NCBI RefSeq assembly: GCF_001580545.1
Contig: NZ_LRBG01000031.1
Location: 186,001 to 250,000 of the forward strand
Direction: 5' to 3'
Length of the DNA: 64,000 nt
Origin: Paraburkholderia monticola
GTDB lineage: Bacteria > Pseudomonadota > Gammaproteobacteria > Burkholderiales > Burkholderiaceae
The notes under the pieces are model-generated. The model did not search any database. It was given only the letters and a program-made list of their open reading frames with translations, and was not told the origin of the DNA. Position numbers and translations under genes: made by a program. Shown here piece after piece: positions 46,661 through 55,890 of the stretch. Each line of letters starts with the position of its first letter. Position 1 is the stretch's first letter.

Positions 46661-47425
46661 TTAGACGAGGGTCATGCGGGCTTCGCCGAGCCCCTCGAAC
46701 ACGACCTTCACTTCGTTGCCCGCATGGCCCGGATAGAGCCCCGTGCAGGTGCCGCTGATCACGGTCTGGCCCGCCTGCAGCGGCTCGCGCCGGTGCGGCG
46801 CATTGGCCAGCGCGACGAGCGCGTTGAAGGGATCGCCGGCGCTGTTGCCGCCGACGAGATCGGTCACGACACGTCCGTCGATCTCGACGCGCACGCGCAG
46901 CGCCGCGAGATCGATCGCCCGCCACGCGCGCGTGCCGCTGCCGCGAATCAACGCGCCGTTGCCCATGTTGTCGGCGATCTTGTGCTCGATCGGTGCTTCC
47001 ATGAAGTTGCGCAGACGCGGCGCGCCGACTTCGATCGCGGCGCACACTTCGTCGACCGCGGCCGCGATTTCTTCGTCGGAATAGCTTGTGTCGCGCACCG
47101 GCAGATCGCGGCCCAGCACGAAGGCGACCTCGCCTTCGACGGCGGGTGCTTCGGCATACGGAAGATGAACCGACGCGTCGTTCGCGAGGCACGCGTCCCG
47201 GTAGATCGGTGCATGCGTGAGGCGCACCCCGGGCGCGTAGCCGACCTTCCAGCCGCCGATAGGCGCACCAAGCTGGCGCGTCACCTCGCGTTGCACCGTG
47301 AAGGCTTCCTCGAGCGAAGCCGGCGCATAAGGCGGCGCAAGCATCGCCAGCGTGCTGCTCGTGCGCCGGGCGCCGAGCAGCGAGGCGACCGTGTGGGCGA
47401 TACGGGTTGCGTCTGGAATGCTCAC
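46661..47425 (-). CDS. 2-keto-4-pentenoate hydratase-family protein, copy 2
   Basis: 254 residues from a GTG (47425) behind GGGAGACA; an ATG further upstream gives an N-terminus without family character. Landmarks: GGWKVGYAPGVRLTHAPIYR, AVEGEVAFVLGRDLPVRD, AAIEVGAPRLRNFMEAPIEH, NGALIRGSGTRAW and VISGTCTGLYPGHAG. First gene of the operon hydratase - decarboxylase-like - TctB - TctA - Bug. Hydratase plus keto-acid decarboxylase suggests processing of an imported unsaturated or keto diacid. Confidence 0.88.
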   Translation of the reverse strand: MSIPDATRIAHTVASLLGARRTSSTLAMLAPPYAPASLEEAFTVQREVTRQLGAPIGGWKVGYAPGVRLTHAPIYRDACLANDASVHLPYAEAPAVEGEVAFVLGRDLPVRDTSYSDEEIAAAVDEVCAAIEVGAPRLRNFMEAPIEHKIADNMGNGALIRGSGTRAWRAIDLAALRVRVEIDGRVVTDLVGGNSAGDPFNALVALANAPHRREPLQAGQTVISGTCTGLYPGHAGNEVKVVFEGLGEARMTLV

Positions 47426-47558
47426 TCTGTCTCCCGGGTTTCCCCTGATTTTTTGTGCGTCCCGCTGCTTCTTCGTGTTTCTTGTGAAGTACCGCCCGCC
47501 GTCTCCGGTGCAGCGATGACGGGTCATTCTGATCCAGTGTGCGCAAGCGGGCGTGCCG

Positions 47559-47590
47559 CCGCAACGTCATTTATGTCACAACGGTCGTGC
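47559..47590 (-). promoter_or_regulatory. Regulon promoter 7 (hydratase/tctBA/Bug operon)
   Basis: In the gene's direction: GCAC-GACCGTT-GTGA, CATAAATGACG, -35 TTGCGG; 32 bp overall. No convincing -10 at the standard distance, so promoter strength without an activator should be low. Confidence 0.62.
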
Positions 47591-47622
47591 GAATTTCGAG
47601 CGCTTGCGCACTGGCCCATGAC

Positions 47623-49125
47623 TCAACTGAGCGGACGCACCATCGACTGGCTGCGCCAGTAGTCGAACAGCGTCTCCACGCTGTTGACGCCGCCGCCCAT
47701 GCCGCTCTTGTTCACGCCGGCATACGGCACGCCGAGCGGGAACAGGTTGTGCGCGTTGATCCAGCTATTGCCGGCCACCATGGCCTCGGCGACGCGCGAC
47801 GCGCGGGTCAGGTCGCGGCTCCACACGCTGTTGGCGAGACCATAGTCGGTGCAGTTGGCGAGCTCGACGGCCTGCGATTCGTCCTTGAACGGCGCCAGGT
47901 AGGCGACGGGCCCGAAGATCTCGTCGCGGGCCGCCACGTTGCCGAGCGCCCCCGCGAGCAGCGCCGGCTTCAGGTAGAACCCGCCGCGGCCAGGCACGCT
48001 CGCCACGCCCCCTTCGAGGACCGTGTGCGCGCCCTCCTGCCTGCCGCGTTCGAGATAGCCGAGCACGCGCTCGCGCTGTTTCGCGCTGACGACGGGACCC
48101 ATCTGCGTGCCGGCGTCGAGCTGATAACCGACCTTCGTGCGCTGCAGGGCGGCCACGCTTGCATCGACGAAGCGCTCATAGATCGATTCCTGCACGAGCC
48201 AGCGCGTCGCATCGCAGCAGACCTGCCCCGAGTGGAAGGTGATCGCGCGCGCGAGTTTGTTCGCCGTGTCCTCGATATCGACGTCGTCGAACACGACCGC
48301 CGCTCCTTTGCCGCCGAGCTCGAGCTTGCACGGCACGAGGTTGCGTCCGCACGCTTCGGCGACGAGCCGGCCGACTTCGGGCGAGCCGGTAAACGACATG
48401 CGGCGCAGTCCCGGATGGCCCGCGAGCGCCGCGCCCGCCGTTTCGCCATAGCCGGTGACGACATTGATCACGCCGTCCGGAAAGCCGATCTCGCGAGCGA
48501 GCTGGGCGAGATAGATGGCCGACAGCGGCGTGTCCTCGGCGGGCTTGATGACCACGGTATTGCCGGCCGCGAGCGCCGGCGAGATGTTCCAGCCGATCAG
48601 CACGAGCGGAAAATTCCACGGCACGATGAAGCCGCATGCGCCCCACGGCTGGCGCGTGGTCCACGCTTCGTAGCCGGACACCGGCACCGCCGAGCGGCGC
48701 TGCACGTTCTGCGAGAGGTTGTTGAAATAGCGCATCGTATCGACGAAGACCTGCACGTCGCCCTGCGCCTGCTGCTCGACCTTGCCCGCGTCGAGCGCTT
48801 CGATCTGTCCGATGATTGACTTGCGCTTCTCGACTTCGTCGGCGAGCCGGTGCAGCCATACCGCGCGTTCGTTGACGGGCATCGTGGCCCAGCCCGAACG
48901 TGCGAACGCCTCGTTGGCCGCGACAACCGCGCGGTCGACGTCCGCGGCGCTCATCGCCGTCACCGTGGCGAGCCGTTCTCCGGTGCCCGGATCGAGGGTA
49001 TCGAAGCTTGCGCCGTCGGCCGCGGTGACGTCGCGGCCGCCGACCACGCCCCCTAGCAGGGCACTGTCGAGAAAGCGCGAGACCTCGGGCAGCAGTGTGG
49101 TGGTCGGGGTAGTCAGGGTTTGCAT
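47623..49125 (-). CDS. NAD(P)-dependent aldehyde dehydrogenase
   Basis: 500 residues behind GGAGGCACT. Landmarks: FIVPWNFPLVLIGWNISPAL, PAEDTPLSAIYLAQLA, SFTGSPEVGRLVAEA, catalytic Glu in CKLELGGKGAAVVF, catalytic Cys in FHSGQVCCDATRWL and ARDEIFGPVAYL. Typical of broad betaine/gamma-amino-aldehyde-type ALDHs. Second gene after NHL copy 3 (45-base gap) behind regulon promoter 8. It would oxidise an aldehyde produced by a dioxygenase or lyase of the regulon. Confidence 0.93.
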   Translation of the reverse strand: MQTLTTPTTTLLPEVSRFLDSALLGGVVGGRDVTAADGASFDTLDPGTGERLATVTAMSAADVDRAVVAANEAFARSGWATMPVNERAVWLHRLADEVEKRKSIIGQIEALDAGKVEQQAQGDVQVFVDTMRYFNNLSQNVQRRSAVPVSGYEAWTTRQPWGACGFIVPWNFPLVLIGWNISPALAAGNTVVIKPAEDTPLSAIYLAQLAREIGFPDGVINVVTGYGETAGAALAGHPGLRRMSFTGSPEVGRLVAEACGRNLVPCKLELGGKGAAVVFDDVDIEDTANKLARAITFHSGQVCCDATRWLVQESIYERFVDASVAALQRTKVGYQLDAGTQMGPVVSAKQRERVLGYLERGRQEGAHTVLEGGVASVPGRGGFYLKPALLAGALGNVAARDEIFGPVAYLAPFKDESQAVELANCTDYGLANSVWSRDLTRASRVAEAMVAGNSWINAHNLFPLGVPYAGVNKSGMGGGVNSVETLFDYWRSQSMVRPLS

Positions 49126-49170
49126 AGTGCCTCCGTTACGAGTAATGGCGCCCCGCGGCAGCCGTGACCG

Positions 49171-50145
49171 TCAGGCCGCGATCCTTTCGAACTTCTGCAG
49201 GCAGCGCAGCCCCGGCGGCGCGTCGATGCCGGGAAAGAGCGACGGCCACGCCGTGTAGGAGACCTCACCGACATAGATATCGCCGTGCGAATCGACCGCG
49301 AGACCATGCGGTCCGAGGAACTGGCCCGGCCCCGTTCCCGCGGCCGGTGTGGTTGTGATGCGCGCGAGCAGTTCGCCCTTGTTCGACAGGATGCTCACGC
49401 GCGGACCGAGATTCGGCGCGCCGCGATTGAACGCGTAATAGGGCCCCGTCTCGCCGACATAACACAGCGGACATTTGCCGACCGGCATGTACATGCCGCA
49501 GGGGCGATGCAGGTTGTGCCACTGCGTCTCGAAGCGGCCGTTGCCGTCGAACACCTGGATGCGATGGTTCTCGCGGTCGGCGACGTACACCCAGCCCTCT
49601 TCGTCGCAAGAAATGTTGTGCGGCAGATTGAACTGTCCTTTGCCCGAGCCGGGTTCGCCCCAGGAGCGCAGCGGTTTGCCGTCCGGCGAATACTGATGGA
49701 TGCGGCCGTTGCCATAGCCGTCCGAGACATAGATGTCGCCACGCGGCGAGAGCGCCGTATGCGTGCAGCGGTTGAACGGCGTGCCGCTCATGTAGGGCGC
49801 CGGTTCTCCGGGAATGCCGATGGTCAGCAGGACCTTGCCGTCGGGCGTGCACTTGCGCACACAGTGATCGTAATCGTCGGTGAGATACACCATGTCATCC
49901 GGCCCGATATGGATGCCGTGCGCGTGAACGAACACGTCGTCGCCCCAGGCGCGCAGGAAATTTCCATCGCGATCGAACACGATCACGGGATGCTCGCCGC
50001 GATGGAACACGAACACCTGGTCCTTGCTGTCGACGCCCACCGCGGCCACGTCATGAAGCTGCCAGCCATCCGGCAATTTTGCCCAGTCGTCGACGATCCG
50101 ATAGGTGAATTCTCCGCTGCCTACGACTGCGTCGACGGTGCTCAT
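49171..50145 (-). CDS. NHL-repeat protein, peptidyl-hydroxyglycine-lyase-like, copy 3
   Basis: 324 residues from MSTVDAVVGSGEFTYRIVDD, behind AGGAAATCGACCCC. Blades AAVGVDSKDQVFVFHRGEHP, RCTHTALSPRGDIYVSDGYG, GWVYVADRENHRIQVF and HGLAVDSHGDIYVGEVSYTA; Cys pair KCPLCYVGETGP conserved. Most like copy 2. It heads a unit with the aldehyde dehydrogenase, which suggests that the propeller acts on something that yields an aldehyde such as glyoxylate. This is inference. Confidence 0.85.
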   Translation of the reverse strand: MSTVDAVVGSGEFTYRIVDDWAKLPDGWQLHDVAAVGVDSKDQVFVFHRGEHPVIVFDRDGNFLRAWGDDVFVHAHGIHIGPDDMVYLTDDYDHCVRKCTPDGKVLLTIGIPGEPAPYMSGTPFNRCTHTALSPRGDIYVSDGYGNGRIHQYSPDGKPLRSWGEPGSGKGQFNLPHNISCDEEGWVYVADRENHRIQVFDGNGRFETQWHNLHRPCGMYMPVGKCPLCYVGETGPYYAFNRGAPNLGPRVSILSNKGELLARITTTPAAGTGPGQFLGPHGLAVDSHGDIYVGEVSYTAWPSLFPGIDAPPGLRCLQKFERIAA

Positions 50146-50299
50146 GGGGTCGATTTCCTGTCTGAACGGTGGGTCGATTCACGCGAAGGAATGCGTGTTC
50201 GCGATGCAATGTTTGCATGCGTGCGGAAGTTGCGGCTGCACCTTGCACGGCGTGCCACATTGTTTGCCACGTCCAAGAATCACACGCTGCCGGAACCCG

Positions 50300-50331
50300 C
50301 GGCAAGACACTTTTTGGAACAACCGCTATGA
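50300..50331 (-). promoter_or_regulatory. Regulon promoter 8 (NHL copy 3/ALDH unit, A-tract type)
   Basis: In the gene's direction: TCAT-AGCGGTT-GTTC, CAAAAAGTGTC, -35 TTGCCG; 32 bp overall. Weak -10 (TGATTC at 17 bp). Confidence 0.58.
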
Positions 50332-50545
50332 GCATTCTCGACGGAAGACCCTATCCACAACCGCGTCAATGGAAACCCTACCTTGATTATTGTGTGCGTG
50401 AGTGCGAGTCTGTTTTTGTCACATGCACGGGCGGGAGCCGCCCGCATGCATGCACAACCGCTGGCGCGCGCCGCTGATCGATGTCGCATTGCTGCTCTCT
50501 CACGCGCAAGCACCTGTCCCTGACAGCATGGTGAGGAGACCCCCA

Positions 50546-51478
50546 ATGCCAAAACGCCGCCTACCTTCCCTCAATGCCCTGCGCGCGTTCGAATCGGCTG
50601 CGCGCAATCAGAGCATGACCCGCGCCGCCGAAGAACTTTGCGTCACGCACAGCGCCATCAGCCGGCACGTTTCGAAGCTCGAGGATTACCTGAACGCAAA
50701 GCTGTTCGAACGCGGTCATCAGCAGGTCGTGCTGACGAAGCCGGGGGCCGCCTACGCATCGCGGCTGCAGATCCTGTTCGACCAGATCCAGGAAGCGACC
50801 GCCGAGTATTTCTACGCGCAGCCGGACAACGGATCGCTGCGCATCGGTGTGCTCTCCACCTTCGCGATGCGCTTCCTGATTCCGCGCCTCGCGCGCTTCA
50901 AGAAGATGTACCCCGAGATCACGTTGCAGGTGGAGAGCGCGCATGAGCCGGTCTCGCCGAACGATGACGACATCGACGTCGCGATCTGGCTCGGCACGGG
51001 CGACTGGCCGGGGCTCGTCTGCGAGCACCTGTTCTACGAGGAGCTGATTCCGGTCGGTAGTCCGGCGCTGCTCGCGGGACACGAACTGAAGACAGCCGAC
51101 GATCTCGAACCATTCCTGCTGCTGCATGCCGCCGCACGCTACGACGACTGGCAGCGCTGGCTCAAGGCGAACGGCGCGACGCGCGTGGACGGCTACAAGG
51201 GACTGCGGCTCGAATATTCGGGGCTCGCGTATCAGGGGGCCATCGACGGTCTCGGGCTCGCGATGGCGCAGACGATCTTCGTGCAGGAGGACATCGGCAA
51301 CAAGCGCCTGCAGCCCGTATTCCAGCAACGCGTGAAGACGGGACGCTCGTATTACCTCGTGTACACCGAAATGAAATCGGGGCAGCCGGCGATCGTGCGC
51401 TTCTCCGACTGGCTGAAGGCGGAAGTGCGCAAGACGGTTGCGAAAGTCGAATCCGGCGAGCATGCCGAAGTCATCTAG
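50546..51478 (+). CDS. LysR-family regulator B (GcvA-like)
   Basis: 310 residues from MPKRRLPSLNALRAFESAAR, behind GGTGAGGAGACC. The winged helix NQSMTRAAEELCVTHSAISR and the PSLNALRAFE opening are typical of the GcvA branch. Effector domain begins GSLRIGVLSTFAMRFLIPRL and continues with DDDIDVAIWLGTGDWPGLVC. It is divergent from the NHL/ALDH unit, so regulon promoter 8 lies in its intergenic region, and the TauD gene at 51695 follows in the same direction. Candidate regulon activator alongside regulator A. Confidence 0.92.
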   Translation: MPKRRLPSLNALRAFESAARNQSMTRAAEELCVTHSAISRHVSKLEDYLNAKLFERGHQQVVLTKPGAAYASRLQILFDQIQEATAEYFYAQPDNGSLRIGVLSTFAMRFLIPRLARFKKMYPEITLQVESAHEPVSPNDDDIDVAIWLGTGDWPGLVCEHLFYEELIPVGSPALLAGHELKTADDLEPFLLLHAAARYDDWQRWLKANGATRVDGYKGLRLEYSGLAYQGAIDGLGLAMAQTIFVQEDIGNKRLQPVFQQRVKTGRSYYLVYTEMKSGQPAIVRFSDWLKAEVRKTVAKVESGEHAEVI

Positions 51479-51553
51479 CGGCGCGCACCGCTCGCGTCGT
51501 ACCGCGCGCGCGGTCCCGCGCGCCGCGCCGCCTTGCGCGCACGACAGGCCACC

Positions 51554-51609
51554 TCACACGCGCTGTTCCTTAATCTCGCTTGTGACGAGCGGCCACAGGC
51601 ACCTACGAT
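51554..51609 (+). promoter_or_regulatory. Regulon promoter 9 (TauD copy 2)
   Basis: TCAC-ACGCGCT-GTTC (51554-51568), CTTAATCTCGC, -35 TTGTGA (51580-51585), 18-bp spacer, -10 TACGAT (51604-51609). Confidence 0.74.
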
Positions 51610-51694
51610 GACATCGATCCTCGCCGCGGGGCCCGCGCACGCGTCGTGTGCGGGAGGTCGCGGACGGAGGACCTCATCCGTCACAAGGAACATC

Positions 51695-52597
51695 ATGAGC
51701 CTGACCGTCGAAGCCGCCCATCCGTTCATCGCCGCGCGAATTCATGGCCTGGATCTGTCGCAACCGCTCGGCGAAGAGCGGATCACGGAGATCGAACTCG
51801 CCAGCGGCCGCTATCCCGTGCTGATTTTCCCGCGGCAGTACATCAACGATGACCAGTTGCTGGCGTTCGCCGCCAACTTCGGACCGCTGCAGGTCGCCGT
51901 GTCTTACACGACACGGCCGGAGGACCATCGTCTCGCGCCGATGATCAACGACATCTCGAACCTGGGCAAAGACAACCAGACCTTCAGGGCCGGCGACCGC
52001 CGCCGCATGAACAACCTGACGAGCCGGCGCTGGCATTCGGATGCGTCGTATCTACCGCTGCCCGCGCGCTATTCGATGCTGCTCTCGTATGTCGTGCCGG
52101 CGGTCGGCGGCCAGACGCAATTCGCCGATATGCGCGCGGCCTACGACGAACTGCCCGCGCACCTGCGCGCCGTGGTCGAAGACCTGAGCTGCCACTACGA
52201 CATCATGCAGTCGCGCGCGGCGGCCGGCTTTCACGATTTCCCCGACGAAGAGCGCCGCGCGCTCGCGCCATGCATTCACAAGCTCGTGCGCACGCATCCG
52301 ATTTCGGGCCGCAAATCGCTGTACCTGTCGAGCCATGCGTCGCACGTCGTAGGCTGGTCCGAACCCGAAGGACGCGACCTGCTGCGCGAACTCACCGAGT
52401 TCGCCACGCAGCCGCAGTTCGTCTATTCGCACGACTGGTCGGTGCGCGATCTGGTGATGTGGGACAACCGCGCGCTGATGCATCGCGGCCGTCCGCATAT
52501 CCCCGAAACGGACGTGCGCGAGATGCATCGCGCGACGACACTCGACGAGCCCACGTGGTCGCGCAAGACGAACGCCGAGGTGGCGAGTACGGTCTGA
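51695..52597 (+). CDS. TauD/TfdA-family 2-oxoglutarate dioxygenase, copy 2
   Basis: 300 residues from MSLTVEAAHPFIAARIHGLD; AAGGAACATC precedes the ATG. Iron site RRWHSDASYLPLPARYSMLL and distal His in DNRALMHRGRPHI; 2-oxoglutarate Arg in DVREMHRATT. Closest to copy 1 (39365), with the same ISGRKSLYLSSHASHVVGW block. Own regulon promoter; converges with SMP-30 copy 4, giving a TauD/SMP-30/Bug trio spread over two strands (51695-54776). Confidence 0.9.
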   Translation: MSLTVEAAHPFIAARIHGLDLSQPLGEERITEIELASGRYPVLIFPRQYINDDQLLAFAANFGPLQVAVSYTTRPEDHRLAPMINDISNLGKDNQTFRAGDRRRMNNLTSRRWHSDASYLPLPARYSMLLSYVVPAVGGQTQFADMRAAYDELPAHLRAVVEDLSCHYDIMQSRAAAGFHDFPDEERRALAPCIHKLVRTHPISGRKSLYLSSHASHVVGWSEPEGRDLLRELTEFATQPQFVYSHDWSVRDLVMWDNRALMHRGRPHIPETDVREMHRATTLDEPTWSRKTNAEVASTV

Positions 52598-52642
52598 ACG
52601 CGGTCGTTTTGCGTGGGCGGACGCCGCGCGGGGCACGGTGCA

Positions 52643-53545
52643 TCAAGCGTGCGAATACAGCGCCGCGCCATGCATCGGCACGCGCGCGCGCAGAATCTGT
52701 CCCGAGGCCGCTTCGGTGATGTAAAGCATGCTGTCGTCGCGCGGATCGAAGGCCACGTTGGTCGGCTGCACGCCCGCGCACGACTGCACCCGCGCGATCG
52801 GTTCGCCGAGCCGGTCGAACAGCCATACGGTCGCCAAGCCGATATGCGCGACGGCAAGACCGCCGTCGTGCGCCGGCGCGATACCGTCCGGTCCGGTGCC
52901 CCCCGATAGCTGGATATAGTTGCCGACGCGCGCGACCGCGCCGTTGCCGGAACCGTCGAGCGGCACGCGCCAGATCGCGTTGGCGCGCGTGACGGCGAGG
53001 TACACCGTATGTTCATCGGGGCTCAGCGCAAGCCCGTTCGGGCTCGGGATATGTTCGAGCAGACGTTCGAGCCGCCCGCCCGCATGCAGCCGGTACAGCA
53101 CCCCATAGGGGCGATCGAGTCCTGACTGGCCCTGGTCGGTAAACAGCAGCTCACCCTGGCGATCGAAAATCAGATCGTTCGGACCGCGAAACGGCTCGTA
53201 GCCGTCCCTCTCGACAACCGTTTCGACCACGCCGCGCGCGGGGTCCAGCACGAGGATGCCGCGCAACTGATCGGCAATGAAAATGCGCCCGTCGCGATGA
53301 ATCGCGAGTCCATTGGGGCGGCCATCGTACCGGCACGCGAGCTCGAAGCGGCCATCGCTCCCGACCCGAAACACGCGTCCATACGGAATGTCGACGCAAT
53401 AGAGATTGCCGTCGCGATCGAACGCCGGACCTTCGAGAAACGAATCGCGCGCGACGCCGAAGCGCACTTCCGGATGATCGACGACGCGCAAGCTGTCGGG
53501 CAATCGCGCGAAGACTTCGGTCTGGATTTTGGGGACGTTGAACAT
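52643..53545 (-). CDS. SMP-30/gluconolactonase-like protein, copy 4
   Basis: 300 residues from MFNVPKIQTEVFARLPDSLR. It belongs to the gluconolactonase/Drp35 branch: SFLEGPAFDRDGNLYCVDIP with Glu, FRGPNDLIFDRQGELLFTDQ with Asn, PSPNGLALSPDEHTVYLAVT and GGTGPDGIAPAHDGGLAVAH with Asp. No signal peptide. It is not a member of the near-identical pair (copies 1 and 2). Its A-tract regulon promoter lies back-to-back with the promoter of the Bug gene at 53799. Confidence 0.9.
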   Translation of the reverse strand: MFNVPKIQTEVFARLPDSLRVVDHPEVRFGVARDSFLEGPAFDRDGNLYCVDIPYGRVFRVGSDGRFELACRYDGRPNGLAIHRDGRIFIADQLRGILVLDPARGVVETVVERDGYEPFRGPNDLIFDRQGELLFTDQGQSGLDRPYGVLYRLHAGGRLERLLEHIPSPNGLALSPDEHTVYLAVTRANAIWRVPLDGSGNGAVARVGNYIQLSGGTGPDGIAPAHDGGLAVAHIGLATVWLFDRLGEPIARVQSCAGVQPTNVAFDPRDDSMLYITEAASGQILRARVPMHGAALYSHA

Positions 53546-53607
53546 GTTCGTGGTGTGCCTCGCCGGCGCTCGCGATAGAGAAACACGCTCGCACGGCCAC
53601 CACCCCG

Positions 53608-53639
53608 CCGCAAGAGACTTTTTTGCACGGCGCGTGTCA
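53608..53639 (-). promoter_or_regulatory. Regulon promoter 10 (SMP-30 copy 4, A-tract type)
   Basis: In the gene's direction: TGAC-ACGCGCC-GTGC, AAAAAAGTCTC, -35 TTGCGG; 32 bp overall. No good -10. Its dyad lies only 25 bp from that of promoter 11 on the other strand. Confidence 0.58.
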
Positions 53640-53663
53640 CCCATACGGCAAGCGTGGCCCACG

Positions 53664-53719
53664 TCACCTTACACGTGACTTAATCTCGCTTGTCATGAGA
53701 CCGGCCGACTGCCTAGCAT
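53664..53719 (+). promoter_or_regulatory. Regulon promoter 11 (Bug receptor at 53799)
   Basis: TCAC-CTTACAC-GTGA (53664-53678), CTTAATCTCGC, -35 TTGTCA (53690-53695), 18-bp spacer, -10 TAGCAT (53714-53719). The best match to the consensus and a close sibling of promoter 2. Confidence 0.8.
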
Positions 53720-53798
53720 CATCGCAATGGGTACCGTGCCACGACATGGCGCTCGCCGTGCGAAAAGAGCGCGCCGATCCAGCAGGAGACGAACCGCG

Positions 53799-54776
53799 AT
53801 GATGAAACGACGTGATTTCCTGGCCGCGCTCGGGGCGCCCGTGCTGCTCGGCGCCGGATGGACGCTCGACGCGCACGCGGCCGACTATCCATCGAGTCCC
53901 GTGCGCTTCATCAATCCGTATGCGGCGGGGTCGGACGACGTGCAGGCCCGCATCATCGCGAAGGCGCTCGCGACGTATCTGAAGCAACCCGTGATCGTCG
54001 AGGCGCATCCCGGCGCGGGCGGCAATATCGCGGCCCACTACGTCGCGAACTCGGCACCCGATGGCTACACGATGCTGCTCGGCATCAGCGCGATCTTCGA
54101 GGCCAATCCCCTGCTCTACCGCGAACCGGGTTTTTCGCCGGACGGCTTCCGCCATGTGAGCCTGCTGTCGGAGCAGCAGTTCGTGCTGGTCGTCAACCCG
54201 TCCGTGCCGGCACGCTCGGTGCCCGAGCTGATCGAATACGCGCGCACTCACCCGGGCAAGCTGACGAACGCGACCGCGGGCATCGGCAGCAACCTCTATC
54301 TCGCGGCGCTCGAATTTACGTCCAAGGCGAACGTGAAGATCGAGAACGTGCCGTACAAGGGCGGCGCCGAGGACACGGTCGCGGTGCTGGGCGGGTTCGC
54401 CGACATGGAATTCGGCGGTGTGCCGAACGTATTGCCGCACATCGGCACAGGGAAGCTGCGGGCGCTTGGCGTGACGGGCCGGAAGCGCGTCGCGGTGCTG
54501 CCCGACGTGCCGACCATCGCGGAAGCTGGACTGCCCGGCTATGAGTTCGCGGTGTGGAACTGCATCTCCGTGCCGAAGGCGACGCCCACAGCCGTCGTCG
54601 CGACGCTGCATGACGCGGTCGTCAAATCGATCGCCGAGGATGAGGTCAGACACAGCCTCGAAAAGCTCGGCTTCGCGCCGCTCAGCAGTTCGCCCGACGA
54701 AATCGGGCGTCGCATTCAGGCCGAAGCGCCGATGTGGCGCGATCTCTTCAAGGTGGCGGGCATCAAGCCGCAATAG
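53799..54776 (+). CDS. Bug-family receptor (YAAGSDDVQAR type)
   Basis: 325 residues from MMKRRDFLAALGAPVLLGAG. It differs from most others by a pocket loop FINPYAAGSDDVQARIIAKA in place of the FPGG loop, a variant shared only with the receptor at 55891. Remaining blocks are conserved: HPGAGGNIAAHYVANSAPDG, ISAIFEANPLLYREPGF, VPYKGGAEDTVAVLGGFADM. The different loop suggests a different ligand class. Own promoter; next to TauD copy 3 on the opposite strand. Confidence 0.92.
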   Translation: MMKRRDFLAALGAPVLLGAGWTLDAHAADYPSSPVRFINPYAAGSDDVQARIIAKALATYLKQPVIVEAHPGAGGNIAAHYVANSAPDGYTMLLGISAIFEANPLLYREPGFSPDGFRHVSLLSEQQFVLVVNPSVPARSVPELIEYARTHPGKLTNATAGIGSNLYLAALEFTSKANVKIENVPYKGGAEDTVAVLGGFADMEFGGVPNVLPHIGTGKLRALGVTGRKRVAVLPDVPTIAEAGLPGYEFAVWNCISVPKATPTAVVATLHDAVVKSIAEDEVRHSLEKLGFAPLSSSPDEIGRRIQAEAPMWRDLFKVAGIKPQ

Positions 54777-54820
54777 CCCCCGTGGCAGCGCGCGATGCGA
54801 AGACGCAGCGCGCGCCACGG

Positions 54821-54876
54821 CTCACGCGCCCACGCTCTCCTCGCGCTGCTCACGCGCCCACGCTCTCCTCGCGCTG
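54821..54876. repeat. 28-bp tandem duplication at the end of TauD copy 3
   Basis: The unit CTCACGCGCCCACGCTCTCC TCGCGCTG is present twice without mismatch at 54821-54848 and 54849-54876. The stop codon of the dioxygenase lies in the second copy, so the protein itself is unaffected by the outer copy. Confidence 0.8.
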
Positions 54877-55749
54877 CTCGCGCGTCCACGCCGGATCGTC
54901 CATCACGGTCGCGCGGTGCATCTCGCGTGGATCGGATTCCGGAATATGGCGCCGGCCGCGATGCATCAGCACGCGGTTGTCCCACATCACCAGATCGCGC
55001 ACCGACCAGCGATGCGAATAGACGAACTGTGGCTGCGTCGCGTACTCCATCAGCTCGCGCAGCAGATCGCGTCCCTCGGGAAGCGGCCAGTCGACGACAT
55101 GCGTCGCGTGTCCAGACAGATACAGCGATTTGCGGCCCGAGAGCGGATGACGGCGCACGAGCCGGTGCTGCGACGGCGCGAGCTTTGCGCGCTCGTCGTC
55201 GGGGAACTCGGTATAGCCGCTCAGCATGCGCGCCCACAGGATGTTGTACTCGCAGCTTAGATCCTCGACGACCGGGCGCAGATCTTCGGGCATGTCGTCG
55301 TAGGCCGCGCGCATGTCGGCGAACTGCGTCTCGCCGCCCTGCTTCGCGACCGTATACGCGAGCAGGAACGAATAGCGCGCCGGGATCGGCTCATACGATG
55401 CATCGGTGTGCCAGCGCTTGCTGACGAAGGTGTTCATGCGCCGATTGTCGCCGCGCCGGAAGGTCTGGTTGTCCTTGCCGACGTTCGAGATGTCGGTGAT
55501 CTTCGGCTGCAGGCGATGCTCGTGCTTGCGCGTCTGATACGACATGGCCGTATGCACGGGTCCGAAATTCTCGCTGAACGCCAGCAGCTGATCGTCGGTG
55601 ATCTGTTGTTTCGGAAAGATCAGCACCGGGTAGCGCGCGCTCGTCTGCTCGATCGCGAGCACGTCCTCGAGCGAAACGGGATTGCGCAGGTCCAGTCCAT
55701 GAATGCGTGCGGCAACCAGCGGGTGTACGACTTCGACGGTAAAGCCCAT
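54850..55749 (-). CDS. TauD/TfdA-family 2-oxoglutarate dioxygenase, copy 3
   Basis: 299 residues from MGFTVEVVHPLVAARIHGLD behind GAGGAGGACAC. Iron site SKRWHTDASYEPIPARYSFL and distal His in DNRVLMHRGRRHI; Arg in DPREMHRATV. Groups with copy 4 (59030): both have NVGKDNxTFxxGDxRRMNTF and WPLPEGRDLLRELMEYATQP. The last residues (REQREESVGA) are encoded by the tandem 28-bp duplication. Has its own regulon promoter and converges with the Bug gene at 53799. Confidence 0.9.
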   Translation of the reverse strand: MGFTVEVVHPLVAARIHGLDLRNPVSLEDVLAIEQTSARYPVLIFPKQQITDDQLLAFSENFGPVHTAMSYQTRKHEHRLQPKITDISNVGKDNQTFRRGDNRRMNTFVSKRWHTDASYEPIPARYSFLLAYTVAKQGGETQFADMRAAYDDMPEDLRPVVEDLSCEYNILWARMLSGYTEFPDDERAKLAPSQHRLVRRHPLSGRKSLYLSGHATHVVDWPLPEGRDLLRELMEYATQPQFVYSHRWSVRDLVMWDNRVLMHRGRRHIPESDPREMHRATVMDDPAWTREQREESVGA

Positions 55750-55790
55750 GTGTCCTCCTCGATCCCGTGGGATGGGAACTCGCTGCGGCT

Positions 55791-55846
55791 ATCGTAGAGG
55801 GCGGCGCGCCACGCTCACAAGCTAATTTAGGTCACACGGCCTGTGA
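55791..55846 (-). promoter_or_regulatory. Regulon promoter 12 (TauD copy 3)
   Basis: In the gene's direction: TCAC-AGGCCGT-GTGA (55846-55832), CCTAAATTAGC, -35 TTGTGA (55820-55815), 18-bp spacer, -10 TACGAT (55796-55791). Confidence 0.76.
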
Positions 55847-55890
55847 GAAGGATGGACAGCAGGATTCGAACCTCTGCGGGATCAGCGCGC

